A stretch of DNA of 64,000 nt from Euclidia mi (GCA_944739405.2 OX123205.2:38584475-38648474); one strand, 5' to 3'. Positions 32,196-43,433 are shown, counted from the stretch's first letter. The notes: generated from the sequence alone by a model not told the origin. A program made the numbers and translations.

Positions 32196-32592
32196 CATAC
32201 ATACATATCGTTTCGCCTTTTATCCCCGAAGGGGTAGGCAGCGGTGTATTTCTAAACCCACTTTTCGCCAGATATACTTTAGTCCCACGTAATAAGGGGC
32301 GAGCCTATTGCCGTACCGGGCACATTTCCAGACTTCGGTTTGCTACTGAGAATTTCGTGACAGAAAAACCCAATAACACTGCCCGACCCAGGAATCGAAC
32401 CCGGGACCTCCCGATCCCACGCGCACAGTTATGCCGCGAGACCGACGAGGCAGTCGTATAGGGATTGATGTCGAGTTTTCCGTCTCTATGCAAAGATGGT
32501 ATTTGCATCGTGTTATCCCTTAGTCGGCTCTTACGACACCCACGGGAAGATAGGGGGTGGTGACACTTGTATTCTATGCCGTCAACCACACA
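32196..32592 (-). repeat. Compound SINE, minus strand
   Basis: Same architecture as 24362-24765: 3' body (CCCCGAAGGGGTAGGC), B box complement (GGAATCGAACCCGGG) and the joined head (GGCATAGAATACAAG complement). Not present in copy 2. Confidence 0.8.
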
Positions 32593-33478
32593 GCAAGCAG
32601 CATATCTATTGGTGCAAAACCAAAAACCCGTTGGATAGTTTTTGAGTTTATCGTGTTCAGACATAAATGGACTGCGCGACCCGGCTAGCTGACCCGGCGA
32701 ACTTCGTACCGCCATATTTTAGTATTTGCTATTATACTCTTATTTATTTTTTCATAACTAAAATTGGCCCACGATCCAAGCTAGCAAGTATGCGTACACT
32801 TATAGCACATACTAACACTACATTATTCTATACATTTCGTTTCTGAGAAAATAAGTAAGGTCTGGCGGCCCTGGGATCTTACTCTATAAGCCAATAAGAG
32901 GATTTCGCCGACTATACCACGCTGGCCTGGCTGGTTTGTATAGGCGTTAATTGATTTCGAGTTTTTCGTCTTGTCCTAAAGATATATTTGCTTCGTTTTA
33001 GTTGCATCTTGCCCTTAGAAAAATTAGGTGTTGACACTGTATTCTGTCGTGTAGAAATTTGTCGTTATTTTTATTAGTTTAGGTCCTTACGTTATTAATA
33101 TGACAAAACAGGAAAGGGATTATTCTTACATAGCGGAAAGAACGTCCACAACGGGCAAAAGTCAAATTACGAAATAAATGGATTGCGCCCAATCTACTAA
33201 AAATACTACCAATCTAGTAAAAATCGGTACCTAGTGCACATCGTGGGTTGAACCTGCGACCCTTTGCATCACAATCTATCAATATTTTCACTCGGCTATC
33301 ACAGCTCAAAATTTTAAATAGACCTTCTTAAGAACAGATGAACTTTGGAAACAAGTAATATACACGGTAGCGCGTATAAAATATCTTCAAGGTTTCAAGA
33401 CTTGATCGGGGCAAAGGCGAAGGCTTTGTTTTGCTTACTTGTCATTATTTCCTTTACAATCTGTTTATATAATACTTA
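32593..33478. other. Non-coding, shared by both duplication copies
   Basis: Contains fragments of dispersed repeats (GCTAGCTGACCCGGCGAAC near 32685; CCACGCTGGCC near 32920). Corresponds to parts of 39600-41135. Confidence 0.5.
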
Positions 33479-33723
33479 ATGTCCGTGTGGTGACGGATTA
33501 AGAATACGGAATGTCACCACCCCATGTGTTCCCATGGGTGTCGTAAGACTCGTAAGAGCCGACAGAGGGAGCATATTATGCAGAGAACAGCACTGTAAGA
33601 GAAGGAAAACTTGATACAAACCATATACCAACCCGTTTGGCCAGCGTGGTATAGTAGGTCAATTCCTCCTTTCAAAGGAGAGGCCTAGTCCAGCAGTGGA
33701 CTGTTAAAGGCTGGTGATGAATA
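33479..33723 (+). repeat. SINE family 2, full length
   Basis: GTCCGTGTGGTGACGGATTA head, AGCATATTATGCAGAGAACA, CCGTTTGGCCAGCGTGGTAT, CTCCTTTCAAAGGAGAGGCC and a CAGCAGTGGACTG end. Duplicate at 41136. Confidence 0.85.
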
Positions 33724-33727
33724 CTTA

Positions 33728-34112
33728 ATGTATAAAATTCTTTGCTACTGCCTGACAGACTACGCACATCTGCAAGATCATTCGTATGGGCGTCGCCAAG
33801 GAGGGGCAGGCCCCCCCGCCTAGAGAGTCAAAAAGCTCTACAGTTTTCTAAAAGTTCATACGTTTCTCATTTTCCATATCAATTTGCCGCCCCCCCCCCC
33901 TGGGCCATCGGCTGGCGACTTTGCCCCTCCTCCCTAGGCCAACAGCTGGCGACGTCCTTGATTATGTGTAATTTGTCATGTTGGTTTCTCGGGGACCGTA
34001 TGGATGCACTAAGAAGGGATTTGCCCAAATTTCTAAGGAATTGCAAAGAAACAGTTAAATTAAAACAAAATGTACGGGTGAAGCTGCGGGATACCTCTTG
34101 TTTTTTTATTTG
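33728..34112 (+). mobile_element. Helitron-like H1 copy with an internal insertion
   Basis: Starts as H1 (AATGTATAAAATTCTTTGC), is interrupted by a segment with GGGCGTCGCCAAGGAGGGG and a poly-C run, then resumes with GGGACCGTATGGATGCACTA. The poly-C run is longer here than in copy 2. Confidence 0.55.
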
Positions 34113-34143
34113 GATCTTGGCTACTAATACTTTTATTTTTATA

Positions 34144-34372
34144 GACTCCTGTATCCCCGAAGGGGTAGGCAGAGGTGTAAAAATTACACCCTCATTTCGC
34201 CTTATGAAATTTTAGGTCCCATGTAATAGGGGGCGAGCCTATTGCCATGACCGGGAACATTGCCAGATACCGTGCTGCTATTGAGAATTCGGAAAAACTC
34301 ACTAACACTTGCCTGACCCAGGACCAGCAGACACATACGCTTTCCACTGGACCACGCAGGCAATAAATACTA
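34144..34372 (-). repeat. SINE family 1, minus strand
   Basis: Complement of the 3' body (CCCCGAAGGGGTAGGCAGAG) through to CACTGGACCACGCAGGC. The B box is degraded. Duplicate at 41799. Confidence 0.8.
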
Positions 34373-34432
34373 TATTCTGTTTTTAGTTACAAAAAGTTAC
34401 AGTTTCACTTAATCTAAGAGAATGCCAGTTCT

Positions 34433-34738
34433 TTTTTTATAGTAATAGGTTATAGGCGGCAAACGAGCAGACATATCGCCTGATGGTAAGCAATTACCGC
34501 CGCCCATGGACACAAGCAACACCACAGGAGTCACTGCCGGAGTGCGTTGCCGCCCCTTGGGTTTGGGAAACGAATAGGATAAGAAGTGGGATGAGGGAGA
34601 AGGAATAGGGGATAGGGCCTCCGACACTCTCACTCACCGAACGAAACGCAACAGTTTCGGTACTGTTACTTTAGGTCGATTTTCTGTGAGAGGGTAGTAC
34701 TTCCCCGGTCGAGCCGGCCCATTCATGCTTAAATCAGC
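34433..34738 (-). repeat. Dispersed repeat (AGGCGATNYGTCTGCTCGTT family)
   Basis: Contains AAACGAGCAGACATATCGCC, AATTACCGCCGCCCATGG and GAGCCGGCCCATTCATGC; same family at 42088 (minus) and 61494 (plus). The 74-codon frame inside (34409-34633) is not a gene. Confidence 0.7.
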
Positions 34739-34974
34739 TAAGTTACAGTACCGTGATAAGTTACAGTAGACATGTGTATGAAAGAATCCGCATGTGTTAT
34801 TTACAGTGGCATGTAGTTTTTGCCCACGTTGCGTCTAGTCGCTCATGTTGTGAGTAAATTCCCTCCGGCCAGAGGTCGTCTGGCTTTATACAAACTGAAG
34901 ATTACCTCTCTTTGTGCAGATGACTTCTATAGATGCCGAAAGCGAAATTGTTCAGCGGTTTTTGTATTAAATTA

Positions 34975-35080
34975 TTCATGACCGCTTGCACCGTTCAGGT
35001 GAAGGAAATTAATCTAGAGTTCTCCGTAATGTTCTTGGTTCTTGAAAGTTATGTGAAGTCTGCCAACCCGCACTTGCCTA
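34975..35080 (+). repeat. Dispersed repeat fragment, cut by a hairpin
   Basis: CACCGTTCAGGTGAAGGAA to TGCCAACCCGCACTTGCC, the plus-strand version of the repeat at 25722. It stops exactly at the hairpin. Confidence 0.55.
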
Positions 35081-35149
35081 GCTCTTTTTACTAAAGGGTT
35101 AGTTCATAGTGCACTACGTACTATGAACTAACCCTTTAGTAAAAAGAGC
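35081..35149. repeat. Perfect hairpin, 30-bp arms (copy 1)
   Basis: Arms 35081-35110 and 35120-35149 are exact reverse complements with a 9-nt loop. Identical in copy 2 at 42736-42804. Size fits a miRNA-like or small fold-back structure, but no expression evidence exists. Confidence 0.95.
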
Positions 35150-35162
35150 ATACTTACAGAGC

Positions 35163-35376
35163 TGATATATGTATGTATAAAAATGTCACCCAGATCCACC
35201 TACCCATTTATGACATCAACAAATAATGTATTCCATTCGTGGGTGCCTGGAAGAAATCGCATTTTGCGATAAGACTGCCCATGTACCACTAGTTTTGAGT
35301 TTATTATATTTTTTTGTTTTATTACATTATTTTACTTTTGCTGGTGTACAATAAAGTATTTATATCTATCTATCCA
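35163..35376 (+). repeat. Non-LTR retrotransposon 3' UTR fragment
   Basis: Contains GTGCCTGGAAGAAATCGCAT, TTTTGCGATAAGACTGCCCA and GGTGTACAATAAAGTATTTA, then a TATC repeat tail: a familiar 3' end of insect non-LTR elements. Duplicate at 42818. Confidence 0.65.
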
Positions 35377-35699
35377 CAACACGTGTCGCAAATTCTACGT
35401 TATTTAATCCAAGGTAAAAACTATTCTCATCGAAGTATTGTTTATCTCTTACTCTAAAGGCAGTTAATATCATCTTAGAGCAAAAAGTGTAATAGACTTT
35501 TTGCTACATTAACTAGAAAGATCCATACACGTGCGACGCGACAAGTGCTGAACCGCCGATAAGAGGTCGAGAGCATTGAATTATTGTCGAGAGATATTAT
35601 AATGTGCTTGCATTACAAGTATGTTGTGATCTTTACTTTATGTCTACGGCGTGATTCGTAAACAAATATGGCTTTAGTCAAGACAGAAAAGACTCAAAC
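35377..35699. other. Non-coding stretch
   Basis: Nothing recognised apart from a short inverted AAAAAGTGTAATAGACTTTTT at about 35483. Confidence 0.35.
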
Positions 35700-35701
35700 A
35701 T

Positions 35702-35778
35702 GTGTCCCCGAATGGGTAGGCAGGCAAAGGTGTAATATTACACCCAAATTTCGCCATGTGAATTTGTAGGTCCCACGT
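35702..35778 (-). repeat. SINE family 1, 3' fragment
   Basis: Complement of the 3' body: CCCCGAATGGGTAGGC, AATTTCGCCATGTGAATT. Duplicate at 43357. Confidence 0.7.
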
Positions 35779-36116
35779 AACAAATATCCCTTTTTTATAT
35801 TTGGTTCTTTGGTATAATATCACTGTCCATCAGTGCGCGAAGTCGCGAGGTACAGCTAGAAGCGGACCAGCATTCAACAGCCACTATTCCTAACTATAGC
35901 TAGTCAAACATGAACTGCATAGGCGCACCCTCCGTCGACATAACGCGTCCATAAGTGCCTCGAAGTTATCAGCGGCTATCATCGCGACGATTACTGCTCT
36001 ACGATCGTGTTGACGTACTTCTTAGAACTGAATGCGAAGAGTGTGATCGACTCATTGCCGTAGATTGCCGTAGCTACTTCTCAAGGACGAAAACCTAGTG
36101 GGGATACATCAATCAC

Positions 36117-36520
36117 TCAGCCTATCGCAGTCCACTGCTGGACATAGGCCTCTCCCAACACGCGCCACAGTACACGGTCCTCAGCCTTCCGCATCCAGTC
36201 TGTCCCAGCCACCTTTTTCAGGTCGTCGGTCCACCTAGCCGGGGGCCGCCCTACCTTACGCTTGCCGAGGCGTGGTCTCCACTCTAGGATACGCTTGCTC
36301 CATCGGCCATCAGTCCTTCTACAGATATGGCCAGCCCACTGCCACTTGAGCCTACTGATTCTGTGAGCTATGTCGGTAACTTTGGTTCTTTGTCGGATAA
36401 CTTCGTTTCGGATTTTATCCTTCAAAGAGACGCCAAGCATAGCCCGTTCCATAGCTCGCTGCGTGACTTTTAGTTTGTGGGTCTAGTCCCACTGTGAGTG
36501 TCCACGTCTCTGTGGGGATA
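36117..36520 (-). pseudogene. RTE reverse transcriptase tail (copy 1)
   Basis: The minus strand reads LTVGL, a stop codon, THKLKVTQRAMERAMLGV, HRISRLKWQWAGHICRRT, GRPPARWTDDLKKVAGTD and LGEAYVQQWTAIG. It is the C-terminal tail of the same RTE family as 22025-23235, here without the stop in the final QQWTAIG. 5'-truncated. Duplicate at 43772 differs by one residue. Confidence 0.8.
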
Positions 36521-36834
36521 GAATTATATCTTTCATCAGAGTGTTGGATCACAGGAAACAGCTAGTAATGTTATAGCGTACCCTAAGCTTACAGCCACTA
36601 TTCCTACCTATAGCTCGTCAAACGTGAACTACATAGGCGCACCCTCGGTCAATGGGTCCATTAGTGCCTCGAAGTAGGTTATCAGCGGCTAGCATCGCGA
36701 AGATTACTGTACTACCATTGTGATGATGTACTTCTTAGAAATATGGCAATATCTCTTTTAGTTCAATGCTTGTAATGACTCAGTGCCGTAGATTGGCATA
36801 TATAGTTATCAAGGCATCGATAGTCCGATTAAGG

Positions 36835-36910
36835 GAGGTACGTTTAACAAAAGACTACACTGCAGAGGGTATCCGGTTCGAATCCACAGCACCGCACCAC
36901 AGACTTATCC
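36835..36910 (+). repeat. SINE family 3 head fragment
   Basis: CTGCAGAGGGTATCCGGTTC then GAATCCACAGC: the tRNA-like B box part of SINE family 3. It is cut by the minus-strand SINE that follows. Duplicate at 44490-44565. Confidence 0.6.
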
Positions 36911-36911
36911 A

Positions 36912-37150
36912 AGTAAAGTCATCATCATCAGCCCTTTGGACTGTTGGACTAGGCCTCTCCTTTGAAAGGAGGAATTGGCCTACTATACCACGGTGGCCAA
37001 ACGGGTTGTTATAAGGTTTGTATCAAGTTTTCCTTCTCTTACAGTGCTGTTCTCTGCATAATATGCTCCCTCTGTCGGCTCTTACGACACCCATGAGATG
37101 ATATGGGGTGTTGAAAATCCGTATTCTTAATCCGTCACCACACGGACAGT
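36912..37150 (-). repeat. SINE family 2, minus strand (copy 1)
   Basis: Complement of the 33479 element (CTCTCCTTTGAAAGGAGGAA, GCATAATATGCTCCCTCTGT, AATCCGTCACCACACGGAC). Duplicate at 44567. Confidence 0.85.
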
Positions 37151-37469
37151 CCAAGTAATGTGCGTATGAATTGCACGCAGACTGTCCAATTGGCAGCATG
37201 TCTAGTTCGCAAAATGTGTGCAGAATTTGAAAATGTGTAGACATTTTGCGAATGAGTAATGTTGCGACTAAACGCAGTCATGTCTTGAATATTTTCGCTG
37301 ATTTCTTACTCTGCTAGATTAATAATTCAGCCGTTATTAGTTCAAAGTTTGCGCTCACTATCACCCATTATGGAAAGCAACGAACCCATTTAGTGTTTCA
37401 GTAGATTTCGCGTGATAACATCTAATATAGACAGAATTCTGTTCAAATGAAAGATTTGTTTAGTCCAAA

Positions 37470-37775
37470 TCACAAGCCATTATTACGAATTATTTTGAAA
37501 GTAGCTCCTTCAGAAGTACAAAATGTCCAAAGAATCGTCTGCTAAACGGCTTCCTTTTTTGTTAGCCAGATAACCAGCCGCTGAGAAGTCCCTTTCGGAT
37601 TCAACGCTAGTTGGAACCGCAGATTTCAGGCAGAAATGAACGAACTGTAAAAGTTTGCTTTTGAACCCCCAGACTCGTATAAATTCATTTCATTTTTTAT
37701 TAATGCCGATACCGACAGATTTCAACTCCGTCCGAGTCATAAGACGTTTTTATGCTCGAGTGCAATCTCGTCAAT
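37470..37775 (-). pseudogene. hAT transposase C-terminal fragment (copy 2)
   Basis: Minus strand LKSAVPTSVESERDF is followed by a region in frame with GSRLADDSLDILYF then TGA. This keeps the eight bases that copy 1 lost, so it is closer to the ancestor. The shared TGA shows the gene was already broken before the duplication. Confidence 0.7.
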
Positions 37776-38117
37776 CTCGCGAGATCTCGCCCTTATTTCG
37801 ACCGCAATCAATCTCGCTAAAAAAGGCCGGGATCTCATTGCATGATGAACGAGATTGCATTCCCTACACGAGTTCAAATCCGAAAGATCAGACGTACAGT
37901 CAACGGTAAGACTACTAATTCAGCCACTGTACACTGTAATCTTGTTTTAAATAAGAATACTCTAAAGTCAAACGAGACTAATCGCTTAACCGAATGCCAT
38001 ACGCCTACTACACTACAATACTAGTTCTATAAAGTAGTAGATATTGTACACGCGCGGTTACAGTACTATTTGTTATACAGCCTTTTGTACTCAGCTGCTG
38101 AACATAGACCACTCCTA

Positions 38118-38396
38118 CAAAATAAATTAGCGGGTCTTAATCGCGTACAACTAACTTATTTAAGGTATAAATACCTATTTGGTTCCGACGTTTCGCTCGT
38201 CTTGCACCGAGCGTGGTCGCGGAGAGACTGATGAGAGCTCAGCGCCGTCTTGTGGAAGTGCGGGTTTCGGCACCTACCCTCACTTGGTCTTTATTTAAGT
38301 TCGCAATGTCGGTACTCCGACACACTACACTAATGACGTATTTATACCTTAAATAAGTTAGTTGTACGCGATTGAGACCCGCTAATTTATTTTGTA
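38118..38396. mobile_element. MITE private to copy 2
   Basis: About 55-bp inverted ends starting CAAAATAAATTAGCGGGTC, interior GC-richer with TTCCGACGTTTCGCTCG. Absent from copy 1 at the same point, so inserted after the duplication (or lost from copy 1). Confidence 0.85.
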
Positions 38397-38521
38397 TGAT
38401 GTATACAAATCGCGAAAGTTTAAAATCGATTATAGACCCCTCCTATTTGGCATCAAAATAATTCTATGATTAAGAAGATTAACTTTAATGTGTGTATGGT
38501 GACGGATTAATTCCTTAGGAC

Positions 38522-38770
38522 TGCGTCCGTGGTCCAGTGGATAGCATATGCGACTGCTGATCGGAGGTCCCGGGTTCGATTCCCGGGTCGGGCAAAAGTG
38601 TTACTGCGTTTTTCCGAATACTCAGTAGCAGCCCGGAGTCTGGTGATGTGCCCGGTAACGGCAATAGGCTCGCCCCCTATTACGTGGGACCTAAAAATTC
38701 ATGGCGAAATGTGGGTGTAATATTACACATCTGCTACTCCTTCGGGGATACAGGCGTGAGTCTATAAAAA
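38522..38770 (+). repeat. tRNA-headed SINE (family 1), copy 2
   Basis: Duplicate of 28985-29240; head CCGTGGTCCAGTGGATAGCA with B box and CTTCGGGGATACAGGCGTGA end. Confidence 0.88.
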
Positions 38771-39306
38771 ATATATATAAAAGTACCCACTCTTGGTTAC
38801 ATTTAGAAAATATCATTTTATAAGACTACCCATCGTCTATAGTCTGTACAGAAAACACAAGTGAACCCGCGGGACATAGCTAGTGTACCTCGAGATACTA
38901 CTAGACAAAACATTATGCAGCGATCAACTTTGTAGAGGCATTCCTCCACCCACGGGTATAAGCATTCGAGACCCTGGTGACATCATCAAAACATTAGCTC
39001 ATCGACCGAAATAGACCTTATGCACTACACAATAAGGATTACTGTGAATCATCCGTGTTTATGTGTTGATTTAAATTTGACTTAGTTGTGTAAAGCTGAA
39101 GGTACATATTTGCTTGTGTTAGGTTTTTTGTTGATTTGATTGTGTTTTTATCGATTTTGGAGGTTTGGTTTATTTTAAATTTTATTTAGCTACTTACTAC
39201 ATCGTCTCTGTAAACTAAATTCCTATGCCTTCCTCAAGAATGACACTATCTATTGGTGAAAACCTTACAAAAAGCCGTTGGATAGTTTTTGAGTTTATCG
39301 TGTTCA
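38771..39306. other. Non-coding, matches 29241-29660 and 32130-32660 of copy 1
   Basis: Shared duplication sequence; no gene. Spans the point (39207) where copy 1 has its 2.47-kb insertion. Confidence 0.6.
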
Positions 39307-39604
39307 TATATGTATATACATATAAATAAAATTGGAGTGTCTGTTTGTAATATTAAAATAACCGCTTTTTACTAAATGCATATGGATGTATACACGTTAC
39401 ATATACCGAAATGTTTTTTTTTTACAATTTTTGTCTGTCTGTCTGTCTATTTCTTCTCTCTAATCTCTGGCACGCCTGGACCGATTTTGAGGGGACTTTC
39501 ACTGGCGGATAGCTGATGTACCAAGGAGTAACTTAGGCTATAAATTACCCGGGTACGCGAAGTAGTTCCCTTAGGACGCGGGTGAAACCGCGGGAAACAG
39601 TACA
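39307..39604 (+). mobile_element. Helitron-like element private to copy 2
   Basis: ATAAATAAAATTGGAGTGTC start, CTGTCTGTCTGTCTATT tract, CTGGACCGATTTTGAGGGGA, and a GC-rich GGGTGAAACCGCGGG end before CAGTA. Absent from copy 1 between GTTTATCGTGTTCA and GACATAAATGG. Confidence 0.65.
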
Positions 39605-39916
39605 GACATAAATGGACTTCGCGACCCGGCTAGCTAACCCGGCGAGCTTCGTACCGCCATATTTTAATATTTGTTATTATACTCTTCTTTTTTTTTCATA
39701 CAAACCTTCTCCTGGCAATAACACATAAAGTAAGATTTATCCAACTTGGCTCAGTCGTTTTGAAAGTTATGCGGGTACAAACATTTCTGTGATTAATTTT
39801 TATTTATATAGATAAAAGGTAGATATAAATGGATTGCGCGACCATCATCATAGGTATTATGTACATAGGTACAGCCTTTCTCAATCCAGTATCCACAGCC
39901 TTCTCCTAATAGTCCA

Positions 39917-40522
39917 AGATCCCAGGGCCGCCAGACCTTACTTATTTTCTCAGAAACGAAATGTATAGAATAATGTAGTGTTAGTATCTGCTATGAGTGT
40001 ACACATATGAGTACCTGGACCAGCTTGGATCGTGGGCCAATTTTTAGGTACGAGCTGCTAAAGTTAGGTAACAATTGTACTAACTTTTCTTAAATTCTCA
40101 GTGCTGATTTTTATGTATGTTTTAGAAGGTATTATTAAAAATTGATAAATAATACTGCCAAACTCATTTCGGCGGCGGTAATTTTTCCCAGACGCTCTAA
40201 AGTTTCCAACATATCTAGCCATCGGTACAGACCACTAGGGGGCGCATTTAGAAAATGTATTGAATTTGTTCCCGTGGACCTTTAGCACCTCATAACTAAA
40301 AATTGGGCCACGATCCAAGCTAGCAAGTATGCGTACACTCATAGCAGATACTAACACTACATTGTAATATTAGATATAACTAGATACATGTACTAGAACA
40401 ACGCTATTGTATTAGGTTAAGACCTGTGATGATAGTGGTATGTGAGATTCAATAAATAAATAAAAAATATTCTATACATTTCATTTCTGAGAAAATAAGT
40501 AAGGTCTGGCGGCCCTGGGATC
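39917..40522. repeat. Inverted duplication with ~130-bp arms, copy 2 only
   Basis: 39917-40046 is the reverse complement of 40295-40522 minus an extra ~95-bp A-tailed insertion (40374-40468). Copy 1 has only the right-arm orientation (about 32756-32885). Confidence 0.8.
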
Positions 40523-41135
40523 TAACTCTATAAGCCAATAAGAGAATTTGGCCGACTATACCACTATGATACCACGCTGGCCAGGCTGATTGGTATAGGC
40601 GCTAGGCGTTATTGATTTCGAGTTTTTCGTCTTGTCCTAAAGATATATTTGCTGCGTTTTAGTTGCATCTTGCCCTTAGAAAAATGAGGTGTTGACACTG
40701 TATTCTGTCGTGTAGAAACTCCCGTTATCTCCCGATCCTGATCCTTACTTTATTAAGATGACAAAACAGGAAAGGGATTATTCTTACATAGCGGAAAGAA
40801 CGTCCACAACGGGCAAAAGTCAAATTACGAAATAAATGGATTGCGCCCAATCTACTAAAATACTACCAATCTAGTAAAAATCGGTACCTAGTGCACGTCA
40901 CGACTTGAACCCGCGACCCTTTGCATCACAGTCTATCAATATTTCTACTCGGCTATCACAGCTCAAAATTTTAAATAGACCTTCTTAAGAACAGATGAAC
41001 TTTGCAAACAAATAATATACACGGTAGCGCGTATTAAAATATCTTCAAGGTTTCAAGACTTTATCGGGGCAAAGGCGAAGGCTTTGTTTTGCTTACTTGT
41101 CATTATTTCCTTTACAATCTGTTTATATAATACTT
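40523..41135. other. Non-coding duplication sequence
   Basis: Corresponds to 32887-33478; no gene. Confidence 0.6.
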
Positions 41136-41381
41136 AATGTCCGTGTGGTGACGGATTAAGAATACGGAATGTCACCACCCCATGTGTTCCCATGGGTGTC
41201 GTAAGACTCGTAAGAGCCGACAGAGGGAGCATATTATGCAGAGAACAGCACTGTAAGAGAAGGAAAACTTGATACAAACCCTATACCAACCCGTTTGGCC
41301 AGCGTGGTATAGTAGGTCAATTCCTCCTTTCAAAGGAGAGGCCTAGTCCAGCAGTGGACTGTTAAAGGCTGGTGATGAATA
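41136..41381 (+). repeat. SINE family 2 (copy 2)
   Basis: Duplicate of 33479-33723, nearly identical. Confidence 0.85.
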
Positions 41382-41385
41382 CTTA

Positions 41386-41767
41386 ATGTATAAAATTCTT
41401 TGCTACTGCCTGACAGACTACGCACATCTGCAAGATCATTCGTATGGGCGTCGCCAAGGAGGGGCAGGCCCCCCCGCCTAGAGAGTCAAAAAGCTCTACA
41501 GTTTTCTAAAAGTTCATACTTTTCTCATTTTCCATATCAATTTGCCGCCCCCCCCTGGGCCATCGGCTGGCGACTTTGCCCCTCCTCCCTAGGCCAACAG
41601 CTGGCGACGCCCTTGATTATGTGTAATTTGTCATGTTGGTTTCTCGGGGACCGTATGGATGCACTAAGAAGGGATTTGCCCAAATTTCTAAGGAATTGCA
41701 AAGAAACAGTTAAATTAAAACAAAATGTACGGGTGAAGCTGCGGGATACCTCTTGTTTTTTTATTTG
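41386..41767 (+). mobile_element. Helitron-like H1 copy with internal insertion (copy 2)
   Basis: Duplicate of 33728-34112 with a shorter poly-C run. Confidence 0.55.
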
Positions 41768-41798
41768 GATCTTGGCTACTAATACTTTTATTTTTATA

Positions 41799-42027
41799 GA
41801 CTCCTGTATCCCCGAAGGGGTAGGCAGAGGTGTAAAAATTACACCCTCATTTCGCCTTATGAAATTTTAGGTCCCATGTAATAGGGGGCGAGCCTATTGC
41901 CATGACCGGGAACATTGCCAGATACCGTGCTGCTATTGAGAATTCGGAAAAACTCACTAACACTTGCCTGACCCAGGACCAGCAGACACATACGCTTTCC
42001 ACTGGACCACGCAGGCAATAAATACTA
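41799..42027 (-). repeat. SINE family 1 (copy 2)
   Basis: Duplicate of 34144-34372. Confidence 0.8.
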
Positions 42028-42087
42028 TATTCTGTTTTTAGTTACAAAAAGTTACAGTTTCACTTAATCTAAGAGAATGCCAGTTCT

Positions 42088-42393
42088 TTTTTTATAGTAA
42101 TAGGTTATAGGCGGCAAACGAGCAGACATATCGCCTGATGGTAAGCAATTACCGCCGCCCATGGACACAAGCAACACCACAGGAGTCACTGCCGGAGTGC
42201 GTTGCCGCCCCTTGGGTTTGGGAAACGAATAGGATAAGAAGTGGGATGAGGGAGAAGGAATAGGGGATAGGGCCTCCGACACTCTCACTCACCGAACGAA
42301 ACGCAACAGTTTCGGTACTGTTACTTTAGGTCGATTTTCTGTGAGAGGGTAGTACTTCCCCGGTCGAGCCGGCCCATTCATGCTTAAATCAGC
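42088..42393 (-). repeat. Dispersed repeat, GTCTGCTCGTT family (copy 2)
   Basis: Duplicate of 34433-34738; the short frame at 42064-42288 is identical to that of copy 1. Confidence 0.7.
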
Positions 42394-42629
42394 TAAGTTA
42401 CAGTACCGTGATAAGTTACAGTAGACATGTGTATGAAAGAATCCGCATGTGTTATTTACAGTGGCATGTAGTTTTTGCCCACGTTGCGTCTAGTCGCTCA
42501 TGTTGTGAGTAAATTCCCTCCGGCCAGAGGTCGTCTGGCTTTATACAAACTGAAGATTACCTCTCTTTGTGCAGATGACTTCTATAGATGCCGAAAGCGA
42601 AATTGTTCAGCGGTTTTTGTATTAAATTA

Positions 42630-42735
42630 TTCATGACCGCTTGCACCGTTCAGGTGAAGGAAATTAATCTAGAGTTCTCCGTAATGTTCTTGGTTCTTGA
42701 AAGTTATGTGAAGTCTGCCAACCCGCACTTGCCTA
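42630..42735 (+). repeat. Dispersed repeat fragment (copy 2)
   Basis: Duplicate of 34975-35080, ending at the hairpin. Confidence 0.55.
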
Positions 42736-42804
42736 GCTCTTTTTACTAAAGGGTTAGTTCATAGTGCACTACGTACTATGAACTAACCCTTTAGTAAAAA
42801 GAGC
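42736..42804. repeat. Perfect hairpin, 30-bp arms (copy 2)
   Basis: Duplicate of 35081-35149 with no visible change, so neither arm has drifted since the duplication. Confidence 0.95.
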
Positions 42805-42817
42805 ATACTTACAGAGC

Positions 42818-43031
42818 TGATATATGTATGTATAAAAATGTCACCCAGATCCACCTACCCATTTATGACATCAACAAATAATGTATTCCATTCGTGGGTG
42901 CCTGGAAGAAATCGCATTTTGCGATAAGACTGCCCATGTACCACTAGTTTTGAGTTTATTATATTTTTTTGTTTTATTACATTATTTTACTTTTGCTGGT
43001 GTACAATAAAGTATTTATATCTATCTATCCA
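42818..43031 (+). repeat. Non-LTR 3' UTR fragment (copy 2)
   Basis: Duplicate of 35163-35376. Confidence 0.65.
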
Positions 43032-43356
43032 CAACACGTGTCGCAAATTCTACGTTATTTAATCCAAGGTAAAAACTATTCTCATCGAAGTATTGTTTAT
43101 CTCTTACTCTAAAGGCAGTTAATATCATCTTAGAGCAAAAAGTGTAATAGACTTTTTGCTACATTAACTAGAAAGATCCATACACGTGCGACGCGACAAG
43201 TGCTGAACCGCCGATAAGAGGTCGAGAGCATTGAATTATTGTCGAGAGATATTATAATGTGCTTGCATTACAAGTATGTTGTGATCTTTACTTTATGTCT
43301 ACGGCGTGATTCGTAAACAAATATGGCTTTAGTCAAGACAGAAAAGACTCAAACAT

Positions 43357-43433
43357 GTGTCCCCGAATGGGTAGGCAGGCAAAGGTGTAATATTACACCC
43401 AAATTTCGCCATGTGAATTTGTAGGTCCCACGT
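43357..43433 (-). repeat. SINE family 1, 3' fragment (copy 2)
   Basis: Duplicate of 35702-35778. Confidence 0.7.

Larger units (their letters stand above)
27820..37445 (+). repeat. Segmental tandem duplication, copy 1
   Basis: Copy 1 begins TCAAATGAAAGATTTGTTTA at 27820 and copy 2 begins with the same sequence at 37443. The left part (hAT remnant to SINE, 27820-29660) corresponds to 37443-39207; the right part (about 32130-37445) to about 39208-45105, with a constant offset of 7655 after 34.0 kb. The right part is near-identical by eye. Size differs because each copy has private insertions. Confidence 0.93.

Noticed and set aside
32150..32715. Frames of 103 and 136 codons in 32.1-32.7 kb (and similar at 24475, 30670)
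   Set aside because: Chance frames across compound SINE copies; they recur wherever the SINE recurs.
33742..34215. 157-codon frame (and 41400-41870)
   Set aside because: Runs across a Helitron-like copy, a poly-C tract and a SINE; the poly-C length differs between copies, so the frame is not maintained by selection.
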